From a virus, in the IMG/VR virus record IMGVR_UViG_3300020417_002115, positions 1 through 28,337 of that record: a DNA stretch of 28,337 bases; one strand, 5' to 3'. The notes under the pieces are model-generated. The model saw nothing but the letters and a program-made list of their open reading frames with translations. It was not told the DNA's origin and did no database searches. Shown piece after piece: positions 19,827-27,707 of this stretch (positions within the stretch are counted from its first letter, which is position 1; the number at the start of each line of letters is the position of its first letter). The translations under genes were made by a program, and so were the position numbers.

Positions 19827-19855
19827 AACATAGCACATTATCAGTTTGTTGTCAA
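19827..19855 (-). promoter_or_regulatory. Sigma70-like promoter, leaderless type, for the 65-aa gene
   Basis: TTGACA, 17-base spacer, TATGTT, then 6 bases to the ATG at 19820. Confidence 0.65.
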
Positions 19856-19861
19856 TGGAGA

Positions 19862-20068
19862 TTATCTTTGAACTTTGATATCGGTAGCAACTTCTCTTCC
19901 TCTGAACTCTTTAAGTTCGTATTCAATCACCTCACCGTCCATAACCTCTTTAAGGTTAGCGGCTTTAAGTGCTGATATATGAAGAAAGACGTCCTTGCCC
20001 TCTATGTCTGGTGTTATAAATCCAAAACCTTTTGCGGAATTGAACCATTTAACTTTACCTGTTGCCAT
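19862..20068 (-). CDS. Cold-shock domain protein (CspA-like)
   Basis: A 68-residue CSD with RNP1 KGFGFI (13-18) and RNP2 VFLHIS (27-32), the N-terminal GKVKWFN and a C-terminal strand VATDIKVQR. CspA-type proteins bind single-stranded RNA or DNA and melt mRNA structure. The gene has a TATAAATA box (20096-20103), identical to the T4 late consensus, 27 bases upstream of the ATG, and follows a terminator. It is probably made as a single late gene, although a purine-rich leader also provides an RBS. Confidence 0.95.
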   Translation of the reverse strand: MATGKVKWFNSAKGFGFITPDIEGKDVFLHISALKAANLKEVMDGEVIEYELKEFRGREVATDIKVQR

Positions 20069-20095
20069 ATGTTTTCTTTTGTTTCCTTAGGATAA

Positions 20096-20103
20096 TATTT
20101 ATA
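20096..20103 (-). promoter_or_regulatory. Late-type box TATAAATA before the cold-shock gene
   Basis: Exact T4 late consensus TATAAATA, 27 bases before the ATG at 20068. Confidence 0.6.
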
Positions 20104-20111
20104 AAAAATGT

Positions 20112-20149
20112 GAAAAGAACGGTTGCTTGACCTTTAAAATCAAGCAACC
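20112..20149 (-). terminator. Terminator of the nrd operon
   Basis: GGTTGCTTGA and TCAAGCAACC form a perfect 10-bp stem with a 9-base loop, followed by GTTCTTTTC on this strand. It separates the nrd operon from the cold-shock gene. Confidence 0.7.
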
Positions 20150-20160
20150 ATTCGGAATGA

Positions 20161-20340
20161 TTACATAGAGTTTTTCTTCTCTTGTATTTCTTTTCTTCTT
20201 ACTTTTGTTGCCTTACCTAGTAAGCCAAGAGCCTTTCTTGCTCTCGCCGCCGCCGCTTTTACACCTTTTGTTTCAAAGGCTTCTGATTCAGCGATATAAC
20301 TTTCAAAGGCTTGTTTTATTTCGTCATGTGTTTGTGACAT
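20161..20340 (-). CDS. Basic, alanine/lysine-rich 59-aa protein (histone-like)
   Basis: A short gene with a clear RBS (AAAGGAG, 7 bases from ATG). The middle is GVKAAAARARKALGLLGKAT and the end is KVRRKEIQEKKNSM, reminiscent of small histone H1-like or nucleoid-associated proteins, so DNA binding is a reasonable guess. It overlaps the HAD phosphatase gene by 17 bases and ends 12 bases before the terminator hairpin that closes the nrd operon. It is likely a genuine last gene of that operon. Confidence 0.65.
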   Translation of the reverse strand: MSQTHDEIKQAFESYIAESEAFETKGVKAAAARARKALGLLGKATKVRRKEIQEKKNSM

Positions 20341-20920
20341 TGTGTTTCTCCTTTATGATATCATAAATGTCTTTCCAACTATTTGCTCGTTGGATGTTCA
20401 TTTGTTTGTTATTATAACTTCTATTGTGTGGTAGGTCAAGTAGTATTGGAACCAAACCCAAAACCTTGCCAGATTCAACATTATCGGGTTTGTCATCTAT
20501 CCAAATTGTTTCCATATCAAATTTTTGGAGAGCATAATACTTGCCTTGACCTGTTTCCAAAAAAGTGAAGTCTTCAAATACATCACCAAAAACTTCCTTA
20601 AGATTATCTTCCCTTGCTCTGTTTGCCACTTTGTTTGTTGTTTGAGATGATACAACTGAAAACTTGTAACCCTCTTCTGCTAACTTGGTGACATACTCTA
20701 CAGCACCATCCATAGGCTCTAAATATCTCATATAGGCACTTTCATTGAACACAGAAATATATGTGTTTAATGCTTCTGCTGGTACATCTGGATAGTGTAT
20801 GCGTAGGTCAAAGTGACCTTGATCTTTCTTTGTTAACCCTTGTCCAACCATGAAGTCGTCAAATGCTTCTTCCCATTTGAGTAATACTCCATCAACATCT
20901 ATACCTATTATTTTAGACAT
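20324..20920 (-). CDS. HAD-family 5'(3')-deoxyribonucleotidase-like phosphatase
   Basis: A 198-residue HAD-like hydrolase. The nucleophile motif is GIDVDGVLL (Asp8, Asp10), the second motif VVSSQTT, and the third WIDDKPDN with two Asp. The shape is that of 5'(3')-deoxyribonucleotidases, which remove phosphate from dNMPs, though related HAD phosphatases cannot be excluded. It lies in the nrd operon, which suggests a role in nucleotide-pool control. Its start shares a base with the stop of the Sm-like gene. Confidence 0.75.
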   Translation of the reverse strand: MSKIIGIDVDGVLLKWEEAFDDFMVGQGLTKKDQGHFDLRIHYPDVPAEALNTYISVFNESAYMRYLEPMDGAVEYVTKLAEEGYKFSVVSSQTTNKVANRAREDNLKEVFGDVFEDFTFLETGQGKYYALQKFDMETIWIDDKPDNVESGKVLGLVPILLDLPHNRSYNNKQMNIQRANSWKDIYDIIKEKHNVTNT

Positions 20921-21201
20921 TAAGATAATTTTAATCCTGTTGTGCCTTCACCGTATTTCTTAGCCATGTTTACTTCTGTCTTTGCCCAAGTCACAACATT
21001 GTCTTTTACTATTTTAAATTCGCCATGCTGTGGCACTGTAAACATGAATGGTCCTAGACCAACTCCACTTGGTAGATTAACTATTGCCATAGGTCTTTGA
21101 ACTGTAATGTAATCACTATCATGTTCAATGAATCTTGCAACAATTTCCTCTCCGCTCATTAACTTGATTGATACGGTATCATTTGCATTAATATCACTCA
21201 T
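20920..21201 (-). CDS. Sm-like domain phage protein
   Basis: A 93-residue protein with the small beta-barrel pattern VSIKLMSGEEIVARFIEHDSDYITVQRPMAIV, which resembles the Sm1 part of LSm/Hfq-type folds (a strand, then G-E-x-V-x-G-like turn and a bend). Such proteins occur in marine T4-like phages, often near nrd or grx genes. RNA binding is possible but not shown. It overlaps the glutaredoxin gene by 8 bases. Confidence 0.6.
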   Translation of the reverse strand: MSDINANDTVSIKLMSGEEIVARFIEHDSDYITVQRPMAIVNLPSGVGLGPFMFTVPQHGEFKIVKDNVVTWAKTEVNMAKKYGEGTTGLKLS

Positions 21202-21445
21202 TTGATTCCTTTTCTAGAAGTGTTTTTAATTCTTGGTATCCACCCACATATGCATCGTCTACAAATATTTGAGGGACAGTTCTTGCACCTGGCACTGCTT
21301 CTTGCAACTGCTGTACAGTCCAAGTTCCATGTGCAATATTTCTTTCTTCGTACTCAATGTTTTTTGATTTGAGTAAGTTTTTGGCTTGTTCACAGTATGA
21401 ACATCCAACGTTGCTCCAAACAACTGCTTTAGTTATCTTTGACAT
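21194..21445 (-). CDS. Glutaredoxin
   Basis: An 83-residue glutaredoxin with the active site C15-S-Y-C18, the cis-proline stretch TVPQIFVDD and GGYQEL. It reduces disulfides with glutathione and supplies electrons to class I ribonucleotide reductase. It is in the same operon as nrdA and nrdB, so it is the likely reductant of the NrdA C-terminal CxxC. It overlaps the DUF1178 gene by 17 bases. Confidence 0.95.
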   Translation of the reverse strand: MSKITKAVVWSNVGCSYCEQAKNLLKSKNIEYEERNIAHGTWTVQQLQEAVPGARTVPQIFVDDAYVGGYQELKTLLEKESNE

Positions 21446-21839
21446 CTGGTATCTCTATTGCTCCTATTCCTTCGTTATGAAGTTCTTTTATTTCTTTGTC
21501 GGTTGCTTTACCGTATATATGGTCATCACGTTCTCCCAAAGACGCTTTACGAGCCTCCTGGGCAAAGTTATCTCCAACGTTTTCACAGTTTTTTTCAACC
21601 CACGTTTTTAAATGTTTAAATGCTGACCTACTATTGAAGAATGCTTGATTACGTTTTTTGCCTTTGGCTTTGGTTTTACTGCTGACATTGGGAGCCATAA
21701 TTGCTCTGCGAATACTGATGTTATCACACATAGGACAAGCAACCAATCCTTTTTGCTTTTGTTTTAGATATGATTTTTCGCTGTCAAACCAGCCTTCGAA
21801 TTCGTGATCGTTTTTACAGATTAAATTATACTTGGGCAT
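21429..21839 (-). CDS. DUF1178 family protein
   Basis: A 136-residue protein matching the DUF1178 plan: MPKYNLICKNDHEFEGWF at the N-terminus, GLVACPMCDN, RAIMAPNV, and a C-terminal helix with NFAQEARKASLGERDDHIYGKAT...EGI. The family occurs in alphaproteobacteria and some phages; its function is not known. The two Cys pairs (CKND, CPMC) suggest a zinc-ribbon N-terminus. The start at 21839 is chosen because the longer frame runs into the preceding gene. It ends inside the glutaredoxin gene. Confidence 0.75.
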   Translation of the reverse strand: MPKYNLICKNDHEFEGWFDSEKSYLKQKQKGLVACPMCDNISIRRAIMAPNVSSKTKAKGKKRNQAFFNSRSAFKHLKTWVEKNCENVGDNFAQEARKASLGERDDHIYGKATDKEIKELHNEGIGAIEIPDVKDN

Positions 21840-22011
21840 TGTAATCTTCAGGTTTAATGTTCTTTGAAGTGTCGTCATTTCTATCTACAAGTAGACTGAT
21901 AAGAAAGACTGCTAATCCAAAACCCATTATTGCCCAAAGAAATATTCCATCTCTCGATGTGAGTAAGTGAACTAACACTTCTAGTCCATTCATTGTGTTG
22001 TAATCAATCAT
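21826..22011 (-). CDS. 61-aa single-span membrane protein
   Basis: A hydrophobic helix (IFLWAIMGFGLAVFLISLLV) in the middle is followed by a short charged tail. The ATG shares a base with the nrdB stop (TAATG). Its stop overlaps the DUF1178 gene by 14 bases. No family is recognised. Confidence 0.55.
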   Translation of the reverse strand: MIDYNTMNGLEVLVHLLTSRDGIFLWAIMGFGLAVFLISLLVDRNDDTSKNIKPEDYNAQV

Positions 22012-23111
22012 TATAAAGAAAACTTCTTAAACTGTCCTTTTTGAACGTCTTGCTTGATGCCGCCAATCAAATAACTTTCAACTTCTGTTTCTTGTGGAGC
22101 AACTTGAAGACCTTTTGATGATAGCCAGTGCTGTGTCCATGGAAGAGGATTTTGATTTGCACCGACATCGTAAATTGGATCAAAGCCTAATGCTCTTAAT
22201 CTTTTGTTACAGATCCATTCTACATATTGTCCTAATAATTTTTCGTTTAATCCAATAATCGAACCATCTTTGAATAAATGTTTCGCCCATGCTTTTTCTT
22301 CTTCAACACACTTTTTAAACATTTCAATAACCTGTTTGTCTAGACCTTTGATAACTTTGCTCATACCTTTGTCATCACCTTTTTGCCATGCTTTGATAAC
22401 GTGAGTAGACAAGTTCAAGTGTGTTGCTTCATCTCTTGCAATCAATGAAAGTATTTTTGCTGATCCTTCCATAAGTTTAAGTTCACCAAATGCGAATGTA
22501 CAAGCAAATGATACATAGAATCTTAAACCTTCCAATAAGTTTACATTTACCATTGCAAGATATAATTGTTTCTTTAATTCATCTATATCGCCTTTGCCAC
22601 GCACTACCCAATCCTGTGCCATTTCACCAAAACTGTCATAGTTCTTTGTGACTGATACTGCACGTTTTAAAATTTCTTTGTCATTTAAAATAGTGTCAAA
22701 TACTTCTGATGGATCAGGGTAAACATTTTTCATTATGTGAGTGTATGCTCTTGAATGAATTGTTTCAAAGAAGTCCCAAGTTACAATACAGCCTTCTAGT
22801 TCTGGATTAGATACATATGGCAAGAAATTCAAACATGGACCTCTACCTTGCACACTGTCTAAAAGTGTTTGATATTTTAGATTAGATGTGAATATGTGTT
22901 TTTGTTCTGGTCTGAAACTTGCATAGTCGGCCCTGTCTTTTTGTAATGATACCTCTTCAGGTCTCCAAAAATAACCTAGCATTGTTTGGTTTAGTTTATC
23001 AAACTGCGGATACTTGAATACATCATATCTCTGCACGTTTTGATCTGCACCAAAGAACATAGGTTCTTTTGTAAAATCTATATCTTCTCTATTAAAAACT
23101 GTTTTTGCCAT
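22011..23111 (-). CDS. nrdB: Class Ia ribonucleotide reductase small subunit
   Basis: A 366-residue NrdB. The di-iron ligands are visible: D85 (TLLDSVQG), E116 and H119 (FFETIHSRAYTHI), E194 (LEGLRFY), E228 and H231 (RDEATH). The radical Tyr is Y123. It generates the tyrosyl radical that NrdA uses to reduce ribonucleotides to deoxyribonucleotides. It starts 37 bases after nrdA and forms a unit with it. Confidence 0.98.
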   Translation of the reverse strand: MAKTVFNREDIDFTKEPMFFGADQNVQRYDVFKYPQFDKLNQTMLGYFWRPEEVSLQKDRADYASFRPEQKHIFTSNLKYQTLLDSVQGRGPCLNFLPYVSNPELEGCIVTWDFFETIHSRAYTHIMKNVYPDPSEVFDTILNDKEILKRAVSVTKNYDSFGEMAQDWVVRGKGDIDELKKQLYLAMVNVNLLEGLRFYVSFACTFAFGELKLMEGSAKILSLIARDEATHLNLSTHVIKAWQKGDDKGMSKVIKGLDKQVIEMFKKCVEEEKAWAKHLFKDGSIIGLNEKLLGQYVEWICNKRLRALGFDPIYDVGANQNPLPWTQHWLSSKGLQVAPQETEVESYLIGGIKQDVQKGQFKKFSL

Positions 23112-23148
23112 ACCTAATTTAATTATCTATTTTTACCATTTTTTTAAT

Positions 23149-25557
23149 TTAAATTGTACAGGCTTCACACTCGCCATCTTCTAAATCTTGTAGTTGTTCT
23201 TCTACTTTAGATTCACCATTTACGTGTGCTTCGCCATTCACGTGTGCTTCACCGTTTACGTGTGCTTCACCATTTACATATTGTTCTGCTTCAATGCCTG
23301 ATGGTTGTAAGTCTTCTTCTTCACCTTTGAAATCATAAGTGTTTTGATAGTATGATGTTTTCCAACCATACTTGTATGCTGACAACATATCTTGCGCCAT
23401 AACAGATAGTGGCACTTCGTTGTTTTCATACTGCAAAGGATTATAACTCCAGTTGCCTGATATCGCTTGATCAAAATATTTCTGCATCATAGCAACAATT
23501 TTAATATATCCTTCATTGGATCCCATATCCCATAACAAAGTGTAAGCATTTTTTAAAGTAGGATACCCTGGCACAATTTGTTTTAATGGACCTTTTTTAC
23601 TTTTCTTAATAGAAAGTATTGCTCTTGGTGGTTCAATGCCGTTCGTTTCGTTACTAACAACGGAAGAACTTTCTGATGGCATTTGTGCTGATAATGTTGA
23701 ATGTCTTAAACCATATTTTGCAATATCTTTTCTTAATGTTTCCCATGCCATACGTTGTTTGTGTGGCACTATTTCGTCAATCTCTTTTTTATAATGGTCT
23801 ATTGGTAATAATCCTTCTGCATATTTTGTTCTATGGAAGTAATCACATTTACCTTTTTCTTCTGCAACATCACAACTTGCTCTTAACAAGTAATATTGAA
23901 ATGCTTCTGAAAGTCTATCAACCATTGCCCATGCTTCTTTGTCTGAATACTTAACACCATTCTTTGCTAGATAGTGTGCTAGACCTATGTAACCAATACC
24001 TAAAGAACGTCTTGCTTTAGTAGATACTTCTGCCGCCTTAACTGGATAATCCTGATGATCAATTATTTCATCTAATGCTCTCACTGCCAAGTCACATAAG
24101 TTTTCTAATTCATCTAAATTTTTAAGGCTTCCTACATTGATTGCTGAAAGAATACATAAAGCAATTTCTCCTTTATCATCATCAATGCCTTGAATAGGTG
24201 TTGTAGGTAAAGTAATTTCTTGACACAAATTACTCATAGAAACTTTATCTAAAAAAGAACTGTGACTGTTTGAGTGGTCAATATTCATAATGTACACTCT
24301 ACCTGTCTCTGCTCTTTCTTTTAACAAGTCTGCGAACAGTTCTTGTGCCGCAATAGTTTTTCTTGGAATGGATTCATCTTTCTCATATTTTTTATATAAA
24401 GCATCAAATTTATCTGTGCCAAATGCATCATATAAACCTGGAACTTCATGTGGCGAGAACAAAGTAATATTTTCTTCATTAATGAATCTTTCATAAAACA
24501 ATTTAGATATCTGTATAGAGTAATCCATTCTTCTTACTCTGTTGTCTTCTGTACCTTTGTTGTTTTTCAGTACAAGTATGTCTTCAATCTCTGGATGCCA
24601 TATTGGGAAGTGAACAGTTGCATTTCCACCACGCACACCATTCTGTGTACAACATCTCACAGTTGCTTCGAATTTTTTTAGGAACGGAATGACTCCTGTG
24701 TGTTGAACCTCTCCTCCTCTAATTTTAGAATTAATACCTCTGATACGTCCTGCATTGATTCCTATACCTGCTCTTCTGGCAACATACAAACCAATTGCCA
24801 TATCGCTTGAGAAAATTGAAGGTAATGTATCATCACTGTCAACAAGTACACAAGAAGCATACTGCTTGATAGGAGTTCTAACACCTGCCATTACAGGAGT
24901 TGGTATATTAATTTTGAATGTTGACACTGCGTCATAATATTTTTTGATATAAGACATCCTAGTTTTTTTAGGATAGTTTGCAAATAATGTTGCCGCAATC
25001 ATCATGTACATATCTTGTGGTGTTTCATACAATGCACCAGAACTTCTGTCTTGCACAAGATATTTGTCAACCACTTGTCTTAATCCTGCATATGTAAAAT
25101 CTAAATCTCTATCACGTTTGATCCAAGTGTTTAATTTTTTAATTTCTGATTTATTATATTGTTCGACTATTGTTCTATCATACACACCTAACTTGATATT
25201 TCTTAAAACTAATTTTAATAATGGAATATATTCGTATTGTCCGTGTGCTTCTTTTCTTACATCATAAGATAAAAGTCTTGCCGCGGCATATTGATAGTTA
25301 GGAGTTTCCAAACTGATAAGATCGTTTGCTGATCTTACTAAAATTTGTTGAATGTCTTTTGTACTCATGCCATCATAGAATTGAATGTTGGCATTTATTT
25401 CTATTTGTGAACTTGATACACCTGTTAAACCATCACAGGCTTCTTCAACTACAAAATGAATTTTATCAATGTCAAGAGGTTCTAATCTTCCGTCTCTTTT
25501 TTTAACTTGTAGTCTTGATGCGTTTTGGATTTCTTTTTGTTCGACTTGATATTCCAT
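23149..25557 (-). CDS. nrdA: Class Ia ribonucleotide reductase large subunit
   Basis: An 802-residue NrdA. An N-terminal ATP-cone (about 16-105) precedes the catalytic barrel with C236, C445 (SNLCQEI), E447 and C468. The Tyr pair in KTSYYQNT carries the radical, and the C-terminus ECEACTI holds the shuttle Cys. The last part before the tail contains four NGE(AH)V-type hexapeptide repeats (18-base tandem repeat at 23212-23283), an uncommon, flexible linker. Upstream a late-type box (25583-25590) and two promoters inside the preceding gene may drive it. Confidence 0.98.
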   Translation of the reverse strand: MEYQVEQKEIQNASRLQVKKRDGRLEPLDIDKIHFVVEEACDGLTGVSSSQIEINANIQFYDGMSTKDIQQILVRSANDLISLETPNYQYAAARLLSYDVRKEAHGQYEYIPLLKLVLRNIKLGVYDRTIVEQYNKSEIKKLNTWIKRDRDLDFTYAGLRQVVDKYLVQDRSSGALYETPQDMYMMIAATLFANYPKKTRMSYIKKYYDAVSTFKINIPTPVMAGVRTPIKQYASCVLVDSDDTLPSIFSSDMAIGLYVARRAGIGINAGRIRGINSKIRGGEVQHTGVIPFLKKFEATVRCCTQNGVRGGNATVHFPIWHPEIEDILVLKNNKGTEDNRVRRMDYSIQISKLFYERFINEENITLFSPHEVPGLYDAFGTDKFDALYKKYEKDESIPRKTIAAQELFADLLKERAETGRVYIMNIDHSNSHSSFLDKVSMSNLCQEITLPTTPIQGIDDDKGEIALCILSAINVGSLKNLDELENLCDLAVRALDEIIDHQDYPVKAAEVSTKARRSLGIGYIGLAHYLAKNGVKYSDKEAWAMVDRLSEAFQYYLLRASCDVAEEKGKCDYFHRTKYAEGLLPIDHYKKEIDEIVPHKQRMAWETLRKDIAKYGLRHSTLSAQMPSESSSVVSNETNGIEPPRAILSIKKSKKGPLKQIVPGYPTLKNAYTLLWDMGSNEGYIKIVAMMQKYFDQAISGNWSYNPLQYENNEVPLSVMAQDMLSAYKYGWKTSYYQNTYDFKGEEEDLQPSGIEAEQYVNGEAHVNGEAHVNGEAHVNGESKVEEQLQDLEDGECEACTI
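23212..23283 (-). repeat. 18-bp tandem repeat in the nrdA C-terminal linker
   Basis: Four head-to-tail copies of an 18-base unit encode VNGEAH-type hexapeptides; the copy nearest the coding body is degenerate (QYVNGE). Copies differ only at a few third-position bases. The repeat extends the linker between the NrdA body and its CxxC tail. Confidence 0.9.
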
Positions 25558-25572
25558 TAAATTCCCTATTCT

Positions 25573-26079
25573 TTATTTTGTGTATTTATCGTAATTTCTT
25601 ATATCATGAGTATAATGCAGAATGTAAGTTTTGTCAAACATTGTTTTATTCATTATAGCCATATTGTGTGTGTCTAAAAATTGGTTGTTAAATTCAACAA
25701 TGTAGTTAAACTTACGGTTGTTGGACTTTTCTTTTGCAATAAAGCAATTATGTATCAAAATATTTTTTTTAGATAAACTATCTGATAATATTAAAGTATA
25801 ATATAATAGCAGACAAATGTCAAATTGATTATAAAGATTTCTTTCCAATAATTGCCAACCGTCTAACCAAGTGCTTTTGTCGTATGAATCTGTTTTTGTG
25901 GTAGTCCTTGGACAGTAGAAATATATTTTTGAAAGTAGTTCTAATGGATCTTCTGAGATTGCAACGTATTCTCTAATTTTATTCCAGTCTATTAAACGTT
26001 CTTCGTAGTTGCCAAAAAAGATATTTGGTTTATGCGATACTTCTAACTTTGAACGTGATTGTTGCTGTGTCGTTTGCAT
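25573..26079 (-). CDS. Hypothetical protein, 168 aa, downstream of the tail gene
   Basis: No family is recognised. The protein is rich in Asn, Tyr and Ile with no signal peptide (NIFFGNYEERLIDWNKIREYV, LLSKIYFYC). The ATG at 26079 lies inside the tail protein gene, overlapping it by 50 bases; a TTG at 26103 is possible. It is notably AT-rich. Two promoter-like elements (25609-25637 and 25795-25823) and a late-type box lie within its coding part and face nrdA. Confidence 0.55.
   Translation of the reverse strand: MQTTQQQSRSKLEVSHKPNIFFGNYEERLIDWNKIREYVAISEDPLELLSKIYFYCPRTTTKTDSYDKSTWLDGWQLLERNLYNQFDICLLLYYTLILSDSLSKKNILIHNCFIAKEKSNNRKFNYIVEFNNQFLDTHNMAIMNKTMFDKTYILHYTHDIRNYDKYTK
25583..25590 (-). 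promoter_or_regulatory. Late-type box (C)GATAAATA before nrdA
   Basis: CGATAAATA within the last codons of the 168-aa gene, 25 bases before the nrdA ATG. Confidence 0.45.
25609..25637 (-). promoter_or_regulatory. Intragenic sigma70-like promoter facing nrdA (1)
   Basis: TTGACA, 17-base spacer, TATACT, inside the 168-aa gene, about 50 bases before nrdA. Confidence 0.55.
25795..25823 (-). promoter_or_regulatory. Intragenic sigma70-like promoter facing nrdA (2)
   Basis: TTGACA, 17-base spacer, TATACT, the same boxes as the copy 186 bases downstream. The AT-rich setting makes chance more likely. Confidence 0.4.
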
Positions 26080-27652
26080 TTGGTGTTGGATTAGTTGCCT
26101 CAATAATTACTGTTTCTTTATTTGCATTTCCGTCTTCGTCTGATAAACTTACTGCAAAATTTAATCTTGTTGTGTTTGTGTTGTTTGCTGAATCGCCTAA
26201 AAAGTCATACTCGTCATTAAGTGTCACTGTGTCTGCGTTTTTGTCTACTGCTATGTCTAATGTGCCTGATCTGAATGCGTTCAATACTGAACTGTTATAT
26301 GTGTATTCTATTTTAAAATGTTTAGATGTATCTGCTGGTAGTTTTGCTACTCTTGTTGCCGCCAAAAGTTGTCCAACAGTAAATTTAGTTGCGAAAGTTA
26401 ATGCTCCATTGAACACACCTTGTACTTCAGGAATGTATGCAACACCATTTAGTGTGGCACTGTTTGCCATCAATGCTTCTGTACGAGCAAAGTAATCATC
26501 TGATGATGTGTTTCCATTCACATCTAATCTTATTACTGCATGAACCGGACTGGTATCAACACCTGCATCATTTCCTACAAGTACAAAATTATTCTTCTCA
26601 CTGATATTGCCTTTACCTACTTTAATGTAGATACCATTTTGATTTATGTTAATGAATCTGCTGTTTGTGATTGTGTTATTGATAGGTCCTGTAGCCTGTG
26701 CCACTTGACCAATCACTGTGTCTCTTCCGAAGTACACACCAAATCCACAAGTGTCTATTGCTGTGTTATTGAATACATTGTGTAACACATCGTGATTAGA
26801 AAGTATTCCGTAAGAGAAACCTTCAATTGTAATTTTTTCAAAACTGTTGTCTTTGGTTGTAACTGGAGTAGAAGTCGCTTCCATTAATATTCCAATCTGT
26901 GTATTATTGACTGGAGTTCCTTGTGTCCAAGGACCTTTGATTTTAACATTATTGAATTGACTATTTTTACAACTTGCTAATTTCAAACCTACATTGTTTT
27001 GATAACTTTCTAAAGTGATACCTTCAACGTGTAATAAGTTGGCTTGATTTAAACTTGTTGTTTGTGCCGCAATGCCCTCGCCATTAATAGTTTCAAATAC
27101 AGGAAAGTTTGCTGTTTGTCTAAACACAGTTTTGTCTGCACCGTCTCCTATTAAATTTACATTAGGCGGTAATTTGATACTGTCTGATAATAGATATAAA
27201 CCTGCATGAATTTTAAGTGTAACTCTTTTCTTTAAGTTATCTGAGTCCATACTGTTTGCGTATGGTAAAAATAATTGATCGATTGCTCTTTGTATTGAAA
27301 CTGTTTGATCAGTGCCATCACCATTTGCACCAAATGATCTTGCACTTACGATATCATCTAATCTTGATTGTAAACTTCTTTGTATTGGTGTTGCCGCTGA
27401 AGCACCTGTTTGAACATTAGAACCATTTCTATAAGTGTATTGATCACTTAAAGTAAAAAGGTTATCATGTTCTGTTAAAACTTTTGAATTTCCTACTGCT
27501 GGTGCACCTTCTGATACTGCACCATTACCTATGAATAACTCTTGCGTGTCAACTGCCCAACCTAATTCACCGCCTGCTAGTTGTGGTAATCCAGAACCTT
27601 GGTTCTTTCTACCTCTACGAATCTGTATTCTTGATATTGAAACTATTGCCAC
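26030..27652 (-). CDS. Tail spike/fibre protein with right-handed beta-helix
   Basis: A 540-residue structural protein. The N-terminus IQIRRGRKNQGSGLPQLAGGELGWAVDTQELFIGNG is the virion-attachment type found in many marine phage tail proteins. From about residue 100 (SARSFGANGDGTDQT...AIDQL) it follows the pectate-lyase-superfamily/glycosyl-hydrolase beta-helix pattern with Asn-rich rungs. The C-terminal 150 residues look like a separate beta-sandwich. It probably binds the host surface or polysaccharide; enzymatic activity is not shown. It is preceded by a late-type box (27672-27679) and a GGAG RBS. Confidence 0.85.
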   Translation of the reverse strand: MAIVSISRIQIRRGRKNQGSGLPQLAGGELGWAVDTQELFIGNGAVSEGAPAVGNSKVLTEHDNLFTLSDQYTYRNGSNVQTGASAATPIQRSLQSRLDDIVSARSFGANGDGTDQTVSIQRAIDQLFLPYANSMDSDNLKKRVTLKIHAGLYLLSDSIKLPPNVNLIGDGADKTVFRQTANFPVFETINGEGIAAQTTSLNQANLLHVEGITLESYQNNVGLKLASCKNSQFNNVKIKGPWTQGTPVNNTQIGILMEATSTPVTTKDNSFEKITIEGFSYGILSNHDVLHNVFNNTAIDTCGFGVYFGRDTVIGQVAQATGPINNTITNSRFININQNGIYIKVGKGNISEKNNFVLVGNDAGVDTSPVHAVIRLDVNGNTSSDDYFARTEALMANSATLNGVAYIPEVQGVFNGALTFATKFTVGQLLAATRVAKLPADTSKHFKIEYTYNSSVLNAFRSGTLDIAVDKNADTVTLNDEYDFLGDSANNTNTTRLNFAVSLSDEDGNANKETVIIEATNPTPNANDTATITFKVRSIA

Positions 27653-27671
27653 TTTTTTCTCCTACTATGAG

Positions 27672-27679
27672 TATTTATC
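27672..27679 (-). promoter_or_regulatory. Late-type box (C)GATAAATA before the tail gene
   Basis: CGATAAATA, 19 bases before the ATG of the tail protein gene, as expected for a late structural gene. Confidence 0.65.
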
Positions 27680-27707
27680 GAGTGTATTGTTATTTTAGAA
27701 TTGATAT

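Noticed and set aside
23212-23283. Short repeats as a CRISPR array
   Set aside because: The units are contiguous with no spacers and stay in frame within nrdA.
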